Assembly (NCBI RefSeq): GCF_050624435.1
Contig: NW_027459444.1
Location: 508,501 to 572,500, forward strand
Reading direction: 5' to 3'
DNA from: Tenrec ecaudatus
Lineage: Eukaryota > Chordata > Mammalia > Afrosoricida > Tenrecidae
Length of the DNA: 64,000 bases
Below the pieces are notes generated by a model that did not search any database, was not told the DNA's origin, and saw only the letters and a program-made list of their open reading frames with translations. The position numbers and the translations under genes are program-made. Below are positions 41,652 to 50,858 of this stretch, piece by piece. Every line of letters starts with the position of its first letter. Positions within the stretch are counted from its first letter, which is position 1.

Positions 41652-43496
41652 TATCCCTATCATTCTTCTCCTGCAGCCAAACTCAGTCCCAGGGGGATGG
41701 CAACTACAGTAACCAGACTGTTCTGTCTGACTTCTACGTTAGGACACATATACCATCTGAATAAACCCTTTGATTCTGTGTCCCTCTCCCTCTGATAGAC
41801 AAAACTGCAGCCAGCACCAGACCTTAAACCCGCAGACTAAGAGTTTGTCAAAAGTCTAGAAAAAGCAGTCAATACCCTGGAAACCTAGCCTGCAGAAGAG
41901 AAGACACAGAATCAAAAGCTACAACTGAAAAAAAAAAAAAAAAAAAAGCTCCAGGTGGGTGTCATTCAGACAACCGATTCCAATGAAAACACTTGACCTT
42001 CTCACAGTGTAAAATTGCTTTTACTTCCATACTATTGTAATTCAAACAGTTTCCCCTATCTCACCTCCAAATGTAACTCCAGCAGATTCAAGTATATTAA
42101 AGAAGAGCCAATTGTTCTGGTGTTTCCCCTGCACCGATTATGGAGCCTCAAACGGTTTTACTATTCTCAGCTCATCCTTAGATTTTCAACTATTTGAATG
42201 TGAAGGAAATCTTAACATGCCGCATTTCACAGGCTGCCTTCTGTGTTGCCTCACCCAGATTTACGTTTTTCATTTCCAGAGTGCCTCAACATGATTTTCT
42301 TTTTGGGAGGGGGAGTTAAGGAGCATTATCATTTTCCATCATCAATTGCTGATGGGAAATTTTACATCCTGCGGTTTCCCGTATACAATAATTACATTAA
42401 ACAATGCAGATTTCTGTATCTTCCTGTTTTTCACAAGAGGTTATGCTCACTCATATTGTTAGCTTATCACGCCAAATGTCCAAGATGCACAGGTGGTGTT
42501 AATTGAAGAGCGGAATGATTCATGCATTGGTCACTTTAGCATTGCAAGTTCTTGAGCATCTTGATTTTGCAATTCAGTAAAGTGAGATTATGCCTTATCC
42601 AGTTAAACGCTACTCCTTCCAAACCTCACGTACACTCAGTCATATCTGAGCAGAAGCCACATTATCAACGTGAAACAGCTTTGGGTGCTCCCCAGCTATA
42701 TGCAGATGCCCACCAAACATGAGATTATTTTGCTTTCTCTGACTTGGCTCTTACTAGCAGTCAGCCTCATTCCTTCTCTTTTGTAGATGGTTGTGGATTC
42801 TGGGGGGCCTATGGCATAATGGTGGGCTTATGAGATTAAAAAGATCTTTTAGGGAAGTTTTCTTGATGTGCATTTAATATTTAATTACAACTCTCTTTTA
42901 TACACGTGTGTCTGTGGATTTCAACATTTAAGTGCACAGATTAGCACATTGCCATAGCGGAGTGAACCTCCCTTCCGTCATGTCTTTAGGTATTTCTCCT
43001 TCCTGTGGGCAACTGGACAGTAATTTATCTGGGGAACGTCTGGTAAAAAGGACAATGGTGCTTCCCCAGCTTTCTGTGATGAAGGGCCAGGCCATTTGTT
43101 ACCTTTATAGAAGTCTCCTGACATTTCCTAGTGATGTCTGTTTCTGGGATCATAGTGGCTTCCTCTTCCTCGGTTGGTCTTGTTGGTAGGTGTTGTCCAG
43201 TTGTTCTGCTTCAAAGCAACCCCAATGTACAGGACAAGGAAAGGCTTGCCAGTTCTGGACCACCCTCATTTCTTTCTGATGTTTGAACCCATCGTTGCCA
43301 GTCCCGTGGCCATGCATCCTGCAAACGGACTGGCTCTTTGTCACTGATCCTCCCCTTTAATCTGACCAAAAGTGTTCGTCATCTGGTCCTCTCTCTGACA
43401 AGGTTCTGCCTAGTTTTACTAGTCCTCCACTACCTGACAGTGTATCAATGATTAGCATAAGGTTTTCAGTGGTGTATTTCGTCATCCACAGTGTGT
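41652..43496 (+). repeat. Macrosatellite unit 11, partial and diverged (right edge)
   Basis: Only the first 1.85 kb or so of a unit. It has far more substitutions than any interior copy; the T-rich tract is replaced by ttttctttttgggaggggg near 42,294. It stops in tgtgtcctta, where interior units continue tgtgtccttagtctagac. An antisense dispersed repeat follows. This copy is the best available proxy for the ancestral unit because it has escaped homogenisation. Confidence 0.93.
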
Positions 43497-43885
43497 CCTT
43501 ATTGGGGGCTCTTACAACTCTTGTTACAATCCATACACCAATTGTATCTTACATAGCCATACGTATATTGCCATCATTCTTTTCTAGACATTTACTTTCT
43601 ATTGAGCCCTTGGGATCAGCTGCCCATTTTTTCCTCCTCCCCACTCGTGGTTCCTTGATAGATTATAGATTGTTATTATTTTCATATCTCACATCGACCA
43701 TTGCCTCTTTTATCCTCAGCTTTCTGTTGCTCCTCTCCCTGCGAGGGGTGTGTGGTTATATGTCAATCATTGCTATCGGTTCCCCTTCCTCCCATCCTCT
43801 ACCCCCCTTCCCCCTATCATTTTGGTATCTCTATTCCCATTCCTGTTCCTGGGTTCCATGTGTTGTGAGTTTTACCTCTTGCTAA
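43497..43885 (-). mobile_element. Antisense dispersed repeat (AATAAA-tailed family) ending the macrosatellite
   Basis: ttattgggggctcttacaac, caatccatacaccaattg, ttgccatcattctt, gagcccttgggatcagc and gatagattatagattgttatt occur in the same order in the antisense copies at 52,224-53,358, and as reverse complement at 51,428-51,712. The element's 3' end therefore faces the array. Family name unknown to me; it fits a common afrotherian non-LTR repeat. It is 5'-truncated near 43,885. Confidence 0.75.
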
Positions 43886-44158
43886 AACCTATGCACTCTA
43901 GTACAGAGTGGGAAGCGGCACTGGGGTGATGATAGTGGGGGGTGAGGAGGCCTCAAGGGGTCAGAGGCAGATTGTGTGATTCATTGGTGTGATCAATGTC
44001 TCCTCAGGGGGTCCTCCACCCAGTGGGACACAGCATCTGGGAGGCTTGTGGCTTTCTCCTGAGACAGCATGGTGGCCAAGGGCCCGGGCATTGAGGGTGG
44101 GACTCTGGGCCTGGGGTGCCAGCACTTGCAGAAGCCACCCCCTCCCCCAGGCACCCAC
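43886..44158. other. GC-rich spacer, no recognisable feature
   Basis: A marked rise in G+C compared with the macrosatellite. I see no gene, RNA or named repeat here. It is probably non-coding flank of the decayed spectrin locus to the right. Confidence 0.5.
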
Positions 44159-44273
44159 CTGGATATGGACGAGCACGTGAGACAGTTGGCTGTGAACTTT
44201 GATGGTGGCCTCAGCGTCTGAGAGCAGGTGGGGTCTGGCCTGAGTCAGCTCCCACAGCTTCAACCAGGAAGCC
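44159..44273 (-). pseudogene. Spectrin-like exon remnant
   Basis: On the minus strand a GC-rich exon-like block ends in a good donor (ATCCAG|GTGGGT) and starts after GGGGGCAG. The open phase encodes WLKLWELTQARPHLL followed by a second helix with QLSHVLVHIQ. This is the heptad spacing of a spectrin repeat, with helix C running into the next helix A. No stop lies inside the block. Spectrin repeats are easily mimicked over 38 residues, so the call leans on its neighbours. Its orientation matches the 50.4-51.4 kb exons and opposes the 45-48 kb exons. Confidence 0.45.
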
Positions 44274-45330
44274 CTGCCCCCAGGCGGGGGTCAGCAGTTA
44301 TCCCAGCATGCTCATTCCTCCCCCTCAGCTTCTGTCTGGTCAGCCCTTCAGCTTCCTGGCTGGGTTTAGAACTTGTCCTAAGCTCCCTGAGGGCCACCGT
44401 CCTGAGATCTTGCTCAGCGCTTCAGGCCGTTCTGCAAACTCTCCTCCCAGGAGCCCATTATCACTAGCAGTTTACCCCTTGCTCTAACAATGCTCCAGTA
44501 GGCCTGCTTGGGAAGTGTTGGGCTGTTGCCTGGTTCAGTCCCACTAACTGCTCCTCAGGAGAAAGAAGAGGTTCCCTACTCCTGGAAAGATTTACTGGCT
44601 TGCAAACCCTCTGGAGGATCCCCATGAGTCAGCAGGTGGGGTCATTCTAAAGCCCGGCACTCCGCAGGTAGCCACGTTGTGTGCCACCCAGGCATGCTGT
44701 GTGTTTGGAGGAGACTGCACACCCTTCAAAGGTAGAAGCTGCACCCCTCCATGGTTCTTGCATGCAGCAAATGCAGGGCCCCTGAGCCTCCGGGCCAGCC
44801 TCTGGGCTAGGATCATGGGCAAATCGTTATCTCGCCTAAGCTCCATCTGGGCTGGAAACGCAGTAGCTTCTACTGTGACCTGTTTCAGCCTGGGGCTGTG
44901 CAGGGCATCCTCAGCCCAGCTCAACTCTTCCCAGAACGCCCCTGCAGGTGCAGGGAGCCCCTGGCTTGGGAAAGTGACCCTGCTAAGTGGGCTTTGTGAC
45001 CAGGCTCCCTGATCCACCGACCCAGCTTTGCCTCCTCCACAGGCCGCAGACAGCAGGGGCTGCCCGGGGTTTCCTGAACTCGGGCCCTCTCCAGAGACAG
45101 TGTGGGCAGGACCTGGAGGGTGTGGAAGTGAGTCGTGCCGGGAAAGTGGATGGAGGAACGGAGGGTAGGGTAGATGCTGGGTGGGCTGAGGGGGCAGGAG
45201 ATGCCCTGCAGAGTTCTAGAACCAGGGCTGAGGTATGTGGGAGCTGTTGGGGCCAGCTGGCCCTTTCCTGAGTTTTAGGAGCTGCCTGAACCCCATCCAC
45301 ATTGACCCTCTCCAGCCCCACATTTGGCAG
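44274..45330. other. GC-rich interval without a supported gene
   Basis: Long open frames occur on both strands (for example minus 44,592-45,017), as expected by chance in GC-rich DNA with few stop codons. I find no domain in them. The interval is most simply intronic or intergenic remnant sequence between spectrin-like exons. Confidence 0.45.
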
Positions 45331-45524
45331 ATGCTGGAAGAGAAGTTCAAGGTCTTCCGGGAGAAAAGGCAGAGTGTGGGGCTGCCAGGGTGCAGGCCCT
45401 GAGGGAGCTGGCAGGTGCCCTGGAACTTGCCTCCCCCAGCTCCATGGCCCAGAGTCAAGTCCACAGGAGCTGCTTTGAGGCCACATGGGGGAGGCTGGAG
45501 AAGGCAATGAAAGCCCGCACAGAG
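45331..45524 (+). pseudogene. Beta-spectrin exon remnant p1 (SPTBN5-like), frameshifted
   Basis: Follows a pyrimidine-containing acceptor ending TTTGGCAG and ends in a strong donor (ACAGAG|GTGGGT). The first frame gives MLEEKFKVFREKRQSVG, then meets a stop. The next frame continues ARVQALRELAGALE and later FEATWGRLEKAMKARTE. Together these follow the beta-spectrin repeat order: EKF..F, then RV..L..LA..L, then the W-containing helix. The break near 45,380 is a single-base-class frameshift, so this exon cannot be translated as one piece. Spectrins crosslink actin under membranes; nothing functional is expected here. The long, divergent style suggests the beta-V (SPTBN5) paralogue; that assignment is inference. 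Confidence 0.75.
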
Positions 45525-45595
45525 GTGGGTGCCCAGAGGGACAGGCCAGCGACAGCCAAGGGGCTCGGGACACAGGGGCCTACCCCAAATGTGTG

Positions 45596-45700
45596 TGCGT
45601 GTGTGTGCATGTGTGTGTGTGCTCATGTGTAGGGGTGGGCATGTGGGTGTGTGCATGCATACTTCTGTGTGTATTCTCATGTGCGCATGTGTGTATGAAG
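45596..45700 (+). repeat. GT-rich microsatellite
   Basis: Imperfect (TG)n with CATG interruptions (tgtgtgcgtgtgtgtgcatg and similar). It lies just downstream of spectrin exon remnant p1, in what would be intron. Confidence 0.85.
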
Positions 45701-45776
45701 GGGCATGGCTGACTCCAGCTTCCAGCATCAATCAACCTTCCCTGTCCAACCACGCTCCTTCTTGCCCCCAGTTTGG

Positions 45777-45900
45777 AGTCCTTCAGCGCAGGTCACTCCT
45801 TGTGGCAGAAGCACGAAGTGGGCTCTCCCAATGCTCCCTGAGCACGGACCGCAGTTTCCTTGGCAGCACAGGCCCTGCTGGTCTTCTTGCTGACCGCCAC
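45777..45900 (+). pseudogene. Possible spectrin exon remnant, weak
   Basis: A good acceptor (tccttcttgcccccag) is followed by a stretch whose middle frame reads GHSLWQKHEV. That resembles the conserved W.KH.. element of the spectrin B helix. A stop follows within about ten codons. Short and ambiguous; it could be coincidence. Confidence 0.3.
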
Positions 45901-46260
45901 TCTTAGAGCTCCCTGCCTCCCCTCCTCACACCCTCCTTTCTCGGGATCTGGTGTCTCAGTGCACTGAGCACCTAACAGGTCCTGCAACCGAAATCCTGGT
46001 GCTGGGTGGCCCCGGGGCCAGTCCTCTCCTCACTGACTATTGGAGGTGCTACAGGCAGACCCCCTGACAGGCAGCCCACTCGCTCCCTGAGCCGCCGTCC
46101 TCATGTGCTCAGGGCTCCCCATCTTTTTTCCTTCCTCCCAACATGCGTGTCAAGACCCTTTCCTCCCTCGGGCCCTGCCTGTGGGCCCCGGGCCTCATCA
46201 GGAACCTGCTGTGATCAGAGGAAACCATCTTCTAACCACCAAAGGGCCAGAAGGTGCGAA

Positions 46261-46843
46261 TGTACAGCGATGATAATAGGTAAAGGTCACAGTAAAGTCA
46301 CAGAGGACAGGAAAGACAGGGGCGAGAGAATACAATACAGAGTCAGACATGTTTTATTAGGCATGCTCACTTCAGCTCCTCTTGATGGACCACGTGGAAC
46401 TGGGAGAAGTGGAACCTTTGCTATCTTGGGACGTGTATAGGGAGCCTGGAGACACACCTCTTCAGTAGTGGCATGGTTAACAAGGTGGGCGGTATCTATC
46501 GTAAGGCCCCTGTACTTGAGCTCACCAAGGTGAGGAAAGCTAATACCTGCATTGGGGGAAGCTAAAGGGGGGCTGGGTGTCACGGTGGGAAGAGAGGGCA
46601 AAAGGATCATATCTGCTTCTACACAGAGATACAATCAGCCATGTGCTCACATTAAGGCAGCCTAGCTGTTAACGGAGAATCCGTAGGAATGATTTTTAAA
46701 GCAGGATAATGTACTTGGACTTTACCTCTAACTTACCAAAGTAGAGGCTTTCCTACCGTGGAATACCAGCTTTCCAGATTCTCCCTGTTATAAGTTAGGG
46801 AATAGAGTCTTCGTCCTATTTCCCTCCGTGTTAACGCCCCACA
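46261..46843 (-). mobile_element. Possible solo LTR of an endogenous retrovirus
   Basis: Read on the minus strand, the block begins TGTGGGGCGTTAACAC, has AATAAAACATGTCTGAC about 110 bp before its end, and ends CTGTACA. TG...CA ends with a poly(A) signal set a short way before the end fit an LTR of about 580 bp. It interrupts the spectrin exon series. I could not find a matching target-site duplication, there is no internal viral sequence, and I do not recognise the family. Confidence 0.35.
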
Positions 46844-46934
46844 AATCCCCAAGCCACAGTCTTTGCTCAAAAGGAGGTGGCCCTGTTCTCAGGGAGAAAG
46901 TTGCTGGCCTTCCTTCCCGCTGTGCCCTCGATTT

Positions 46935-46950
46935 CCACCAGGCGGCGCTA
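46935..46950 (+). promoter_or_regulatory. CTCF-like motif
   Basis: CCACCAGGCGGCGCTA differs at one position from the widely known vertebrate CTCF core CCACCAGGGGGCGC followed by TA. It overlaps the acceptor of spectrin remnant p2. The match may be a by-product of a splice site next to GC-rich coding sequence, so occupancy is unproven. Confidence 0.45.
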
Positions 46951-47055
46951 GAGCTGTGGGGCCACATGCAGATGGTGGTCCTGGTGGAGGGTGCTGTCCT
47001 TGGCCACAACCTGGCGTCTGTGGAGGTCCTGCAGCGCCAGCACCGCCTCCTGCAG
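46942..47055 (+). pseudogene. Beta-spectrin exon remnant p2
   Basis: After the acceptor TTTCCACCAG the open frame gives AALELWGHMQ, then GHNLASVEVLQRQHRLLQ. The latter is the very conserved DLASV..LL..H..L element of the spectrin helix A-B region. The block ends CTGCAG|GGGAGG, where a donor GTGAGG would be expected, so the splice site appears mutated. It aligns naturally with p3 as one spectrin repeat. Confidence 0.75.
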
Positions 47056-47277
47056 GGGAGGGCCCAAGTCCCTCCCCCCCCCCCGCAAGAAATCCTCTTT
47101 GTAGGCAATGGATGGATGAAGAGCCCTCACCCCCAGCTGACCCCAGGCAGGACTGCAGCCTGCCCCTACCCCCTCTGGGATGGGGGGTGACGGGCCTGGG
47201 CTTGACCTAGGCTGGGGTACAGCCAGGATGGGCTGCAGAGTCCTGGGTGGAGGAGCATTCAGCCTGCTCTCTGCCAG

Positions 47278-47495
47278 CTGCAGAGAGAGCTGGTGGCTCT
47301 GGACGAGGTGGTGGTTCCGATGGGGATGGAGGCCATCCAGGTACACCCTGTGGTCCAGGAGAGCCTGGCCGGGCAGCTGGCTGAGGTGCAGGAGGCCTGG
47401 GCCACCTGGCCATGAAGGCCTGGGAGCAGGGCCAACAGCTGGAGTGGGTAGCCCATGGCCATGCCTTCCTCAGGCACTGCCAGGAACTGCTGAAT
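47278..47495 (+). pseudogene. Beta-spectrin exon remnant p3, frameshifted
   Basis: Acceptor CTCTCTGCCAG. The first frame reads LQRELVALDEVVVPMGME, then ESLAGQLAEVQEAWAT, the B helix and the tryptophan of helix C. A frameshift near 47,405 follows: the original frame hits TGA, while the next frame continues MKAWEQGQQLE and AFLRHCQELL, the helix C to helix A run of the next repeat. Right end approximate. Confidence 0.75.
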
Positions 47496-47621
47496 GTGCC
47501 ACCCCAACTGGATGGGGGCTCGCTCTGTTCCATGTGGGTGGGGGCACCCAGCTCTTCCCTGCCTCCTCCCTGTTCTGCCCTCTTGCCCTAAGACCTGTTC
47601 CCATGCCCTGTCCCCCACCGA

Positions 47622-47815
47622 GCACTCGGGCTCAAGAGAAGCAGGCGCTAGTCTACATCCTCAGAAGGGCCAGCTGGGGCCAAGGAGACACTGGGGCAGG
47701 AGCTCTGCCTGAGAGCCCAGGCAGAGCAGCCGGTGGGGTAGCAGCTGCTGGACACCAGCCACGTCATGGCCCCAGAGATGTGTGCGCTGAGGGCTAGGGC
47801 CAGGGTGATGCGTGG
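47622..47815 (+). pseudogene. Beta-spectrin exon remnant p4, frameshift and stop
   Basis: RAQEKQALV continues the helix left by p3. The frame then shifts. A later frame gives LGQELCLRAQAEQ, a TAG stop, and LLDTSHVMAPEM then CALRARARVM. These match the middle and end of a spectrin repeat (L..H..L..EL..., then helix C). At least one frameshift and one in-frame stop make it non-coding. Boundaries approximate. Confidence 0.7.
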
Positions 47816-47915
47816 CCAGAGCTCCCTTTCCTGCTTCTCCCTGCTCCATGGTAACCCATCCCTGCCCCACCCAGGCAACACCCTGCGCCCCTCCCAAAAG
47901 ACCTCTGCTCCCCAG

Positions 47916-48090
47916 GTCACAGTGTCTCCGGGAGCTGGACAGGCAGCTGCAGGAGCTCCAGACGGCCTGGGCCCCTCACCAGGAGCACTGCCAGGTGAGC
48001 CAGGACCAGGAGGAGCTGCGGGAAATGCTGGGTCAGGCCGAGGTCTGGCTGGCCTCCTGAGAGGACCTCCTGGTAGACCCTGACTGTGGG
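47916..48090 (+). pseudogene. Beta-spectrin exon remnant p5, internal stop
   Basis: After CTGCTCCCCAG the frame reads CLRELDRQLQELQTAW, then QDQEELREMLGQAEVWLAS, a TGA stop at 48,058-48,060, and EDLLVDPDCG up to a donor GTGAGC. Apart from the stop this is a clean spectrin helix C-A-B run: the W of helix C, the WL of helix A, then the loop. It is the clearest single piece of evidence for both family and decay. Confidence 0.8.
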
Positions 48091-48112
48091 GTGAGCAGGG
48101 ATCCGCCCCTTA

Positions 48113-48187
48113 GAGGGCCACATGCCTGGCACCAGGACTTGGAAAGGCAGCTAGCGGCCCAGGAGAGAAGCTCACCCAGCTCCAAAT
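48113..48187 (+). pseudogene. Beta-spectrin exon remnant p6, frameshifted
   Basis: HQDLERQLAAQE, the spectrin H..L...L..QE element, continues p5. A shift of frame within gagagaagctc then gives EKLTQLQM, up to a donor-like GTAGGT. It is the last plus-strand exon that I can see. Confidence 0.65.
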
Positions 48188-49344
48188 GTAGGTGAGGGTG
48201 TGGAGGGCGGGACTGAGGAGGGGTCGAGGGGCCTCCACCTGTGGTGTGGTCTCCAGAGCATTGATCTGCCCTGAGGGGCACCCCTTCGGGGAACAGCCGC
48301 AGGGTCCTGTCCTCCATTGGCAGTCTGGCTCTGTGGGGTCCGTCACACCTTCTTCTGCCCAACTGCTCCCTCCCCTCCTCCTCCTGGTTTCCCCCTCCGA
48401 GAGCTGCCCCCAGAGCAAGCCCTGTGGGACACAGAGGGTCACTATGGGTGGAAACCAATCAATAATCTCATGGGTGCAGAGCACACTCTGAAGAACACAG
48501 GGGCGGTGACCCTAGCTACAGAGAATCTGAATGGAGCGAGGGTTTATAATCCTTGTGTAGGCTGGGGGTGGGGCTGATAGCGGGGTGGGGGGGATTGATA
48601 CCACAGGATCCTGTGGGACTGAAAGTGAGGACCTGACGGTGGACGGGCAGAGGGAGTGCCCCATCCTCTGAGGTAGGAAGGTGGTCAGCTAGGGTGAGCA
48701 TGGAGGAAGATGAGCAGGGGCTGCTGCAGTCACGCAAATGTCACGTAAGAATCTCACTTTAGTATAAAATGTTTGTCTCCATTGCAAAGCCACCTCTAGC
48801 AACTAGGATCCCCTCTCTCCATCTGGAGTTGACGAGTGAAGAAAATCAAAAACTGAAGCAAAGCAGTCCACAGGACTAACGGACCACCAACACCACAGCC
48901 CTCCATCCTTGTCCTGGAGACCAGGAGAGTTAGATGGTGCCCAGCCACCGCCTCAAACTGCTCTGGTTGAGTTCAAACTGGCGACTTGTGCACAGCTTGA
49001 AAGCCAATGGAAGTTGACTTCATGAAGAGAGGGCATTACAAGTTTGACAGGGACTGCTGGAACCCCGAGACCAGGGCCCTTCAAATCCAAAACAGAGCCC
49101 AGCTCCGGGAATCACCCCTGCCCAAGCAACAGTCGAGCTGATAAAGTGAACGCATGGCACCTGTGAGGCAAGTGCTTCCCAGAGCAAACGGGAGCATTTG
49201 CCCTCAAAGTGAAGGAGGGAGGGAGGTGCCAGGGAGGAGGCAAGAAGAGTACTGTGTTATATTATGAGGGCTGCAAACAAAATGTGTATAAATTGTTAAA
49301 TTGCTCTGTATGTTTCAACTTAAAACAAAAACCCTCTATATTAA
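48188..49344. other. Interval without a supported gene
   Basis: The first 500 bp or so are GC-rich, then composition becomes average. I see no further spectrin exons on the plus strand and no repeat that I can name. Short open frames on both strands have no recognisable motif. Confidence 0.45.
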
Positions 49345-49390
49345 AATTCATATATATATGTGCATTATATGTGTGTATATATATATTAGT
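49345..49390. repeat. TA-rich microsatellite
   Basis: Imperfect (TA)n with TGTG interruptions (catatatatatgtgc, gtgtgtatatatatatta). It lies immediately upstream of an AfroSINE. Confidence 0.8.
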
Positions 49391-49417
49391 CAAACCCAAG
49401 GTCAGAAAAAGGCATGC

Positions 49418-49580
49418 CCCGGGCTGCTGCTCCTGGCAAGGTCAGTGGTCTGAAACCCATCAGAAAGACGCGGCTCGGCTGTCTGCTCCCGTAGTGACAG
49501 CCTCAGAGAGCTGCAGGGGCCGTCGTGTGCTGTCCTACAGGGCCTCGATGATAGAAATCGACTCGATGGCAATGAATTGA
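49418..49580 (+). mobile_element. AfroSINE, 5'-truncated, plus strand
   Basis: caaggtcagtggtctgaaac, aaagacgcggctcggctg, gctcccgtagtgacagcctc, gtcctacagggcctcgatga and atcgactcgatggcaatga follow in order the AfroSINE body: tRNA-like box B region, then the shared RTE-type 3' tail. The AfroSINE family is known from afrotherian mammals, so this is direct taxonomic evidence. Confidence 0.8.
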
Positions 49581-49590
49581 GTGCTTTGAA

Positions 49591-50008
49591 GGTCAGAAAC
49601 TGTAGACAGTGATCTACAAATGTCCTTCTCTTCTGTAAGGTGCCTGTAACACAATCAAAGGAAAACAATCGGTCTGCTCTCCACATCTTCAATGGGACCA
49701 TTTCCAGGGAGCCTGGCCACACACTGCCAGGCTGTGCCTTCTCAGATCCACTGGCACTGCTAGGAAGGTTGTGGGCCCTGCAGGAGTGGGGGAACTCTCC
49801 AGCCTGCTCCACAGCAATAGAGGCACTAGGCCAAGACAGGAAGAGCCCCGGCGGGGGGAGATTGGGGAGGTTGAGGCAGTCACTGTGCCCTACTTCTGAC
49901 ACTCTTCATGTGGCTACTATGGTCACCCTTGACCTCAGGGAAGGCCAAGCGTCACCAGGGCAGAAAACACTTCCTTTTTATGGTGAGGGCCATATGGGGT
50001 CTCATCTC
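49591..50008. other. Interval without a supported feature
   Basis: Open frames on both strands (for example minus 49,402-49,902) partly overlap the SINE and show no spectrin or other motif. Nothing further seen. Confidence 0.4.
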
Positions 50009-50085
50009 CACTGCTAATTAGCTGTGGTCTCTAGCAAGTAACCCAGCCTCTCGGTGCACCCAGTTTCCCCAGTGCTATCTGGAGT
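50009..50085 (+). mobile_element. MIR SINE fragment
   Basis: ttagctgtggtctctagcaag, taacccagcctctcggtgc and cagtttcccc match the conserved MIR core (tagctgtgtgacc ... caagtcacttaacctctctgagcctcagtttcc). MIR is an ancient mammal-wide SINE, so divergence at this level is expected. Confidence 0.6.
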
Positions 50086-50427
50086 CCCCAGAAGGGCCAG
50101 GTACAGCCAGGCTGCTTGCAGCAGGGCCAGAACCAGCAGCTGCCCTCACCGTGCCCTGAAGCCAGAATCCCAGGACTCAAAGGCTGAGCTTTGCTGAAGG
50201 TCGTCCGACATGGTCTCTCAGCTTAAGTAAGGGGTCCCAAGCTACAGGCTGCACAAGTTGCTCCATGGAACACGTGGCCCGTGGCCCCAATGTGGCACAC
50301 AGTAAGCCAGTTCACCTCTCAGGGGTTTGGCAAAGCGCAGCACAGCAAGGGTCTCCCTGGAAGCCCCTCCACCCCATGCCCAGCACCTCCCCCAAACTCA
50401 CCCCTACTCCAGGCTGCTGGTACTCAC

Positions 50428-50571
50428 TGTAGGTCCTGTCACCACTGCTGGGCCCTGGGGGAAGTGCTGGGCCGCCACTCCAGCAGGCTCTCCGCTAGTG
50501 GCGCAGGCAGTCCCCTGGTTGCCACCCATCTTGACTTGGTGCAGAAACATTGCAAACTTGGTTAAGAGGAG
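50428..50571 (-). pseudogene. Beta-spectrin exon remnant m3, frameshift and stop
   Basis: On the minus strand, an acceptor (ctctcctctcttctcag) and a consensus donor (CCTACA|GTGAGT) bound 144 bp. The first frame reads LLLTKFAMFLHQVKMGG, the beta-spectrin LC.KF..F...V..G element. The other frame continues LAESLLEW, with a TGA stop shortly before the exon end (the L.ESL.ERG element). So it is spectrin with a frameshift plus a stop, in the opposite orientation to the 45-48 kb exons. Confidence 0.7.
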
Positions 50572-50858
50572 CTGAGAAGAGAGGAGAGGGGTCACAGGGG
50601 GCCCTGGCTGTGGGCTGTGAGACACCTCAGTGAGTGACTGGGCAGGGCAGGACTGGACAGCCACAGAACTTGTCCCTCTACGCAGAGAGGGGAATAGGAA
50701 GCCACAGCTGTCCTCAGTCCAGACTGATGTTCCCCATCAGCCCCTTGTGTATGCAGCCCCCCCTCCACCACCCGTCTTCATTCGGCTCCAGGGCACCTTC
50801 CTTGCCCCTAGCCCCTTCCTCACTAGGGTGTGCTCCTAGTCCTCTCTCCTCTGGTCAC

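Larger units (their letters stand above)
624..43496 (+). repeat. Macrosatellite array, about 4.1 kb unit, 10.45 copies
   Basis: The marker catccctatcattct recurs at 624, 4731, 8842, 12950, 17057, 21150, 25240, 29337, 33438 and 37540, with a diverged form at 41652. Spacings are 4107, 4111, 4108, 4107, 4093, 4090, 4097, 4101, 4102 and 4112 bp. All copies are head to tail with no inserted foreign sequence. Copies differ mainly by point changes and by the lengths of an A-tract and a T-rich tract. The unit is moderately AT-rich. Open frames within it are short (mostly under 125 codons), occur on both strands, and change length or frame between copies, so I treat the unit as non-coding. The unit contains an antisense RTE LINE 3' fragment and an internal duplication, described separately. 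I do not recognise the family. A locus function such as that of D4Z4 or DXZ4 cannot be inferred from sequence alone. Confidence 0.97.

Noticed and set aside
1108..42506. Recurrent open frames in the 4.1 kb units, such as the MEPETVLLFSAHALDFQLF frame and its +1 partner
   Set aside because: They recur because the units are near-identical. Their lengths and C-termini change from unit to unit as the T-tract changes length (65 to 123 codons), and the overlapping frame is equally open. No domain or codon-level constraint is visible.
43448..43885. A 145-codon plus-strand frame with hydrophobic segments
   Set aside because: It spans the array edge and an antisense dispersed repeat; the leucine/serine-rich look comes from T- and C-rich antisense sequence.
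44983..45731. Long minus-strand frames of 196 and 171 codons
   Set aside because: Proline/serine/histidine-rich translations of GC-rich and GT-repeat DNA on the strand opposite the spectrin exon at 45,331-45,524.
47180..47797. A 205-codon plus-strand open frame
   Set aside because: GC-rich DNA with few stops. The spectrin signatures in this region lie in other frames, interrupted by frameshifts.
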